Shown here: positions 63,870 to 64,000 of the stretch, one piece after another
How the letters are laid out: each line of letters begins with the position of its first letter
How positions within the stretch are numbered: the first letter of the stretch is position 1
Source: Hirudinaria manillensis
Lineage: Eukaryota; Annelida; Clitellata; Hirudinida; Hirudinidae
Assembly (NCBI GenBank): GCA_034509925.1
Contig: CM067529.1
Location: 9,303,501 to 9,367,500, forward strand
Direction: 5' to 3'
DNA: 64,000 nucleotides
Position numbers and translations under genes: made by a program
Notes under the pieces: model-generated
What the model saw: only the letters and a program-made list of their open reading frames with translations
The model's database searches: none
What the model was told of the DNA's origin: nothing

Positions 63870-64000
63870 TACGTAATTATTTGTCCATTATACATTTTAT
63901 TTGATAATTTTAATTCAAGTACCGTTGTTATTTTTTAATGTTTTTATTCTAGCGCATTTAAAATATAAAAAAAATTATTATCGAGATTTTTCAGTCTTTT
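63870..64000 (-). terminator. 3' flank of a further array 2 gene beyond the right edge
   Basis: The last bases match the distal 3' UTR of other units, including AATAAA at 63948..63943. The gene itself is outside the window, so the array continues. Confidence 0.8.

Larger units (their letters stand above)
31718..64000 (-). repeat. Array 2: interleaved tandem array of A (~750 bp) and B (~967 bp) gene units
   Basis: Thirty-eight gene units in one orientation, running off the right edge. From left to right: B/zinc-finger hybrid, A, A, B, B, A, A, B, A, B, A/B hybrid, A, divergent A, hybrid, A, A, hybrid, B, A, A, A (frameshifted), A, A, A, B, B, A, B, B (frameshifted), B, A, B, B, B, A, A, B, B. 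Measured from the ATG's highest coordinate (E), the A promoter has its start site at E+48 and TATA box at E+72 to E+79. B has 16 extra leader bases, so its TATA box is at E+88 to E+95. Promoter and 3' flank are almost identical between A and B, while the coding centres differ. The spacers (about 350 bp) contain only 3' UTR and promoter. Confidence 0.96.

Noticed and set aside
1..64000. CRISPR, satellite DNA without coding function, or rRNA/histone array
   Set aside because: Units are 0.75 to 1.0 kb, carry promoters and conserved frames, and the proteins are zinc-finger or unknown, not histones; no rRNA or short-repeat/spacer structure is present.
1..64000. Transposon or viral origin of the units
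   Set aside because: I saw no terminal inverted repeats, LTRs, target-site duplications, transposase, reverse transcriptase or capsid-like frames at unit borders.
1..64000. Assembly collapse or artificial duplication
   Set aside because: Private variants, different unit steps and nested block structure argue for real units, but only long-read depth can settle the copy number.

Overview
The window is eukaryotic nuclear DNA made entirely of two head-to-tail tandem gene arrays that abut at about position 31,720. All of the genes are intronless and lie on the minus strand. Each has its own TATA box, an arthropod-style initiator (TCATTT), a short 5' leader and AATAAA poly(A) signals. The initiator, the CpG-rich promoters and the AT-rich spacers fit an insect or other arthropod. 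Nothing here fixes the species; an unmethylated, CpG-replete insect genome such as a hymenopteran is a weak guess.

Array 1 (1 to about 31,722) is a run of roughly 1,020 bp units. There is one 5' partial gene at the left edge, 30 complete genes, and one truncated copy at the right end. Each unit encodes the same 227-residue C2H2 zinc-finger protein, with one degenerate N-terminal CCHC finger followed by six C2H2 fingers. Twenty-nine of the 30 complete copies are identical in protein sequence, and one (12858..13541) carries three missense changes. Spacer differences are mostly TTTA copy number and homopolymer length. The promoter has an exact POU octamer (ATGCAAAT) about 50 bp upstream of the TATA box.

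Array 2 (about 31,718 to beyond 64,000) interleaves two related units. Short form A is about 750 bp and encodes a 133-residue basic protein. Long form B is about 967 bp and encodes a 200-residue basic protein. They share their N-terminus, C-terminus, promoter and 3' flank and differ by about 67 central codons. I count 18 open A copies, 14 open B copies, one frameshifted A, one frameshifted B, three copies of an out-of-frame A/B recombinant, and one B/zinc-finger recombinant at the array boundary. I do not recognise the A/B family. Copies are ordered into higher-order repeats, which indicates repeated unequal exchange and gene conversion.

The two arrays encode unrelated proteins but share a core promoter: a near-identical 17 bp TATA block and the same 21 bp spacing to the same initiator. 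This suggests a common promoter origin and co-expression, for example in germline or early embryo. A massively amplified zinc-finger gene fused to a massively amplified array of unknown nuclear-looking proteins resembles ampliconic or genetic-conflict loci. That reading is inference only. No transposons, tRNAs, rRNAs, CRISPR arrays or single-copy genes were seen.
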